A stretch of 5,999 nucleotides of DNA from positions 1 to 5,999 of the forward strand of contig JAGUYV010000212.1 of assembly GCA_020061125.1 (NCBI GenBank), read 5' to 3'. Positions 3,546-5,999 of the stretch are shown here, one piece after another. How positions within the stretch are numbered: the stretch's first letter is position 1; each line of letters begins with the position of its first letter. The position numbers and the translations under genes were made by a program. The stretch comes from a bacterium (GTDB lineage: Bacteria; UBP15; UBA6099; DSWB01). The notes beneath the pieces were generated by a model. The model was not told where the DNA came from, did no database searches, and worked only from the letters and a program-made list of their open reading frames with translations.

Positions 3546-5999
3546 TCAATAGTAACCGCAGGTCACGCTGCCAGCCGTGGCGGGCGGCCCGGAGACCGCA
3601 GCGGCGGCGGGACTGGTGATGGAGAAAACGCCCAGATACTGCTGGGGAGAAGAACCGGAATCGGGGGTCGCCGTGGATGTGTCGGCCACGCCCGCGCCCG
3701 CTGCGTTGTTGCCAGCGAGATATACGCCGTCCAGGCTGGCCTTGTAACTGGAGCCTCCGTAGATGCCAATGCCCGTATTGTCCACGACATTGGTATTCGA
3801 CACGCTTATGCCCGTCTCGTAACCGTAGGAATACAGATAGAGGCCCGTGGCGCAGTTCTGTGCAAAACGCGATCCCGTGATGTTCAGAGAACCGCTTACG
3901 GCGGAGTAGTAGTAAATCCCGGCGCTGTTGTTGAAACTTGCGTCACAATTCGTGATGGTGTTTGCGCCGTTCATGCCGTATAAATACAATCCCGCTCCCA
4001 TGCTGTTGTTGAACACGCAACCGGAAAGCGTCAGATTCGTGAACGAGTCGAATGATCCTCCATAGTAACCCGCGTTGGTGACGGAGCAATTCGTGCAGCT
4101 CACATCCGTTATGTTGTAGGCTTGAATTCCGTTGTCTGCGGAATTGGTGATAGCCAGATTGGTGATGGCCAGGTTGCTGACATCATTGAGTGAGAGCGCG
4201 GTATTGAGTGAACCGTCAATCGCGATGTTGGACAACGAATTGCTGGCCCCTGACAAGTAACTCAATGACATGCCGTCGAAACGATCGATAGCTCCGGAAG
4301 CGTAGGAAATGGAAATGTCGGACATTGAGAAATTGCTTGAGATATCCGCCACTGAAACGGTGGCGGAGGACATCAATTGAACGCGAGCAATTCTGCTGGC
4401 TGCCGCGGAGAGCCTGCGACCCATGCCCATGTTCTGGGGCGCTGCCGCGTTGGTAATGGACACATTGGAGACCGACGGGGCGCTGCCGGAAATCATGATT
4501 GCGTAAGAGGGATACTCGATGTTGGCGTACTGCAGGGCGCTGCCGGTTGAACTGCTGGTGAAGTAAATGCCGCCCGAGTATCCGGCGCCATAGGAGAGCG
4601 AACCGGCCGAGAGCGTGAAGGTGATCGGACTTGCGGCCGTTCCCACGGCGTTAAGCGTGCCGTCAATTCTGATGCCGTTCAAGGTCGTGTCGCCGTAACC
4701 AATCAAATCGCTGCCCGCATTGGGATAATCGAACTGGACGATCACGCCCGGTTCAATGGTGAGGGTCACGCCCGGGTCCACCTGAATCTGGCCGGCCACG
4801 ATGTAGGGGCTGCCCGCGAGGGTCCATGTGGTGTCGGCCGTGATGTTGCCCGCGGCCACATTGGTCGAGTGGCCGCACACGGCGGTGATCGCGCCTGCGT
4901 TGTAGCAGGTGTCAATGGTGCCGGCGTTGCCGTCGTCGCATTCCGTGTCCGAGAAGCACGCCGCATTGACGACATTGGAGCATGTTGCGGAAGTGGTGCC
5001 GCCGTTGGTGCAGGTGTCGGTGGTGTCCGGATTCGCGTCGTCGCAGTCCGGGTCCGAGATGCAGACCACGCACACGGCCGAGAGCGTGCCGCCGTTCATG
5101 CACACGGGCTGGCTCGTGGTGCAGTCGGCGTTTGTGTTGCAGGTATAGGGCGTGTTGGAGCACACGGCGCTTGTTGTGCCGGGATTGGAGCAGGTGTCGC
5201 TGGTGGCTGCGCTGCCGTCGTCGCAGTCCGTGTCCGCGCTGCACACCGCGGACACCGTGATCAGGGCCGAGGCGCTCAAGGTTCCGAATGTGGCGGTGAC
5301 TTCACCGGACCCCACGCCCGATGCGGAGAACACGCCACTGGAATCCACGATGCCGATGGCGGAAGTCACGGACCATGTGGGGGATGCGAACACGGGCTGG
5401 CCCTGGCTGTCGGTGAGCGCGGCCGTGAAGGTCTGCGTCGCGCCGTAAACCAGGGTTGCGGACTGGGGCGACACGGAAATGGCGGTGGCCGCGGCGAGCT
5501 GATCGAGGATGCCGATGACCTGCTCTGCGCTCACGGCCTCGTAGTCGCCGTTCTGCGCTAGGTATTCCACTCCGATGTCAATGAGGGCCAGGGTGTCCGC
5601 GCTGATTTCATGCAGTTCCTTGCCCTGCTGTTCGGCGTAGGCGATGGCGATGTTGGCAACGGCCGTGGTGCGGGAGTTGGCGTTCACGCTTGTTGTGACG
5701 CCCGGCTCCACCTGCGGGATGATGGCCTTCACGATTTCCGTGGCCCCGCCCCAGTTGGCTTCAGCCACGATCAGATGATTGACGCCGATGGGGATTTCGA
5801 GCACGCGCGCCACGGCGTAGCCCTGCTCAAGGCTCACATCTATTGTTTGAACGATGGGCGTGAACGGCTCCCCGGTTTCGGAGTACACGCCGCTGATAGT
5901 TATTGTCACGGGAATGGTTGTGGTTGTTTGCGCCGCGGTGCGTCCTGCCGTGCGGCCCGTGAGGGTGACGGCGGCTGCTACTTTGCCGCTGGTGGCGCC
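3546..5999 (-). CDS. Large secreted or surface protein: Ig-like domain, Cys-rich repeats, parallel beta-helix (partial, N-terminus off right edge)
   Basis: The frame is open from the right edge to TGA at 3546-3548, giving 817 residues; residue 1 here is at 5999. The GTG at 5909 is not taken as the start, because the frame continues in similar Thr/Ala-rich sequence and no ribosome binding site is seen. In order: a beta-rich region (1-110); a helical stretch with YAEQQGKELHEISADTLA (about 110-170); a bacterial Ig-like (BIG2-type) domain (about 173-250, ISVSPQSATLVYGATQTFTA); four Cys-rich acidic repeats (253-375); a beta-helix cap with TWTLAGSPYIVAGQIQVDPG; then a parallel beta-helix to about 765 with coils of roughly 25 residues rich in Asn, Ser, Tyr and Gly. 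A Pro/Ala/Gly-rich tail ends in CGYY, with no recognised sorting motif or membrane anchor. The composition and paired cysteines imply an oxidising extracellular location. Beta-helices of this kind occur in adhesins and in polysaccharide-active proteins, but no catalytic residues can be assigned. The signal peptide and promoter must lie outside the window. Confidence 0.9.
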   Translation of the reverse strand, partial: GATSGKVAAAVTLTGRTAGRTAAQTTTTIPVTITISGVYSETGEPFTPIVQTIDVSLEQGYAVARVLEIPIGVNHLIVAEANWGGATEIVKAIIPQVEPGVTTSVNANSRTTAVANIAIAYAEQQGKELHEISADTLALIDIGVEYLAQNGDYEAVSAEQVIGILDQLAAATAISVSPQSATLVYGATQTFTAALTDSQGQPVFASPTWSVTSAIGIVDSSGVFSASGVGSGEVTATFGTLSASALITVSAVCSADTDCDDGSAATSDTCSNPGTTSAVCSNTPYTCNTNADCTTSQPVCMNGGTLSAVCVVCISDPDCDDANPDTTDTCTNGGTTSATCSNVVNAACFSDTECDDGNAGTIDTCYNAGAITAVCGHSTNVAAGNITADTTWTLAGSPYIVAGQIQVDPGVTLTIEPGVIVQFDYPNAGSDLIGYGDTTLNGIRIDGTLNAVGTAASPITFTLSAGSLSYGAGYSGGIYFTSSSTGSALQYANIEYPSYAIMISGSAPSVSNVSITNAAAPQNMGMGRRLSAAASRIARVQLMSSATVSVADISSNFSMSDISISYASGAIDRFDGMSLSYLSGASNSLSNIAIDGSLNTALSLNDVSNLAITNLAITNSADNGIQAYNITDVSCTNCSVTNAGYYGGSFDSFTNLTLSGCVFNNSMGAGLYLYGMNGANTITNCDASFNNSAGIYYYSAVSGSLNITGSRFAQNCATGLYLYSYGYETGISVSNTNVVDNTGIGIYGGSSYKASLDGVYLAGNNAAGAGVADTSTATPDSGSSPQQYLGVFSITSPAAAAVSGPPATAGSVTCGYY
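3705..4034 (-). repeat. Beta-helix coils of about 25 residues
   Basis: Successive rungs align at about residues 656-680, 681-705, 706-730 and 731-755 of the partial protein. Shared blocks include FNNSMGAGLYLYG, FNNSAGIYYYS, AQNCATGLYLYSYG and VDNTGIGIYGG. The recurring N-N/S-x-G-x-G-[IL]-Y pattern suggests an Asn ladder and a Tyr stack along the helix. Cys in neighbouring rungs (SGCVF, TNCDA, QNCAT) may also stack. Confidence 0.7.
4143..4172. repeat. Two tandem 15-base units in the beta-helix coding region
   Basis: ATTGGTGATAGCCAG and ATTGGTGATGGCCAG follow each other with one mismatch, and a degraded third copy may follow. On the coding (minus) strand they give LAITNLAITN. This looks like a recent in-frame slippage duplication of a five-residue block. 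Confidence 0.8.
4875..5243 (-). repeat. Four Cys-rich acidic repeats in the surface protein
   Basis: Units at 5160-5243, 5070-5141, 4980-5063 and 4875-4958 share the pattern C-x-x-D-x-[DE]-C-D-D-[GA]-x-x-x-T-x-D-T-C, then x-x-x-G-x-x-[ST]-A-x-C. Units 1, 3 and 4 match closely (for example CSADTDCDDG, CISDPDCDDA, CFSDTECDDG). Unit 2 (TCNTNADCTTSQPVC) lacks the DD pair and the DTC block. The first-to-third unit spacing is 180 bases and the third-to-fourth 105-108. Similar D-x-D-C-D-D-G repeats are common in secreted myxobacterial proteins. The acidic loops suggest Ca2+ binding and the cysteines disulfides; both are inference. Confidence 0.85.

Noticed and set aside
3495-3983. A 162-residue plus-strand frame beginning in the convergent junction
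   Set aside because: It is antisense to the beta-helix region, has no supporting ribosome binding site, and shows a biased composition typical of a shadow frame.
4869-5561. A 230-residue plus-strand open frame opposite the surface-protein gene
   Set aside because: Its translation is low-complexity Gly/Ala/Val/Arg sequence mirroring the repeats on the other strand. The minus-strand frame has recognisable domains and runs unbroken far beyond it.
5907-5909. GTG as the start of the surface protein
   Set aside because: The frame is open for 30 more codons to the window edge in matching sequence, with no ribosome binding site or signal peptide at this point, so the true start lies outside.

Overview
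The window is GC-rich, compactly coded bacterial DNA with no rRNA, tRNA or CRISPR array. It holds two complete genes and two genes cut by the window edges. A lineage cannot be named from the sequence alone. The large surface-type protein combines acidic Cys-rich repeats, a bacterial Ig-like domain and a parallel beta-helix. Together with strong Shine-Dalgarno sites and sigma70-like TATAAT boxes, this fits an uncultured Gram-negative of the myxobacterial/deltaproteobacterial or similar environmental kind, but that is inference.

Layout. Minus strand, 1-832: a TPR protein with C-terminal membrane segments, running off the left edge. Minus strand, 871-2187: a complete UDP-glucose 6-dehydrogenase, 38 bases upstream of the TPR gene and probably its operon partner. 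2188-2529: a 342-base divergent intergenic region. It holds a good promoter for the dehydrogenase, a small hairpin before that gene's ribosome binding site, a second TGCTATAAT box facing right, and a 147-base quasi-palindromic element with 12-base terminal inverted repeats (MITE-like). Plus strand, 2530-3411: a radical SAM/SPASM-like protein whose cluster motif is CX5CX2C instead of the usual CX3CX2C. 3412-3545: the convergent junction, with two hairpins, one of them a clear intrinsic terminator for the leftward gene. Minus strand, 3546-5999: the C-terminal 817 residues of a very large secreted or surface protein whose N-terminus lies beyond the right edge.

How the genes may work together. 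The dehydrogenase makes UDP-glucuronate for surface polysaccharide. The TPR-membrane partner could serve the envelope, but no direct link is visible. The radical SAM gene appears to be a separate unit, and nothing ties it to a substrate in this window. No multi-gene defence or biosynthetic system is evident. The items most worth a second look are the CX5CX2C radical SAM protein, the quasi-palindromic element in its leader, and the mosaic surface protein.
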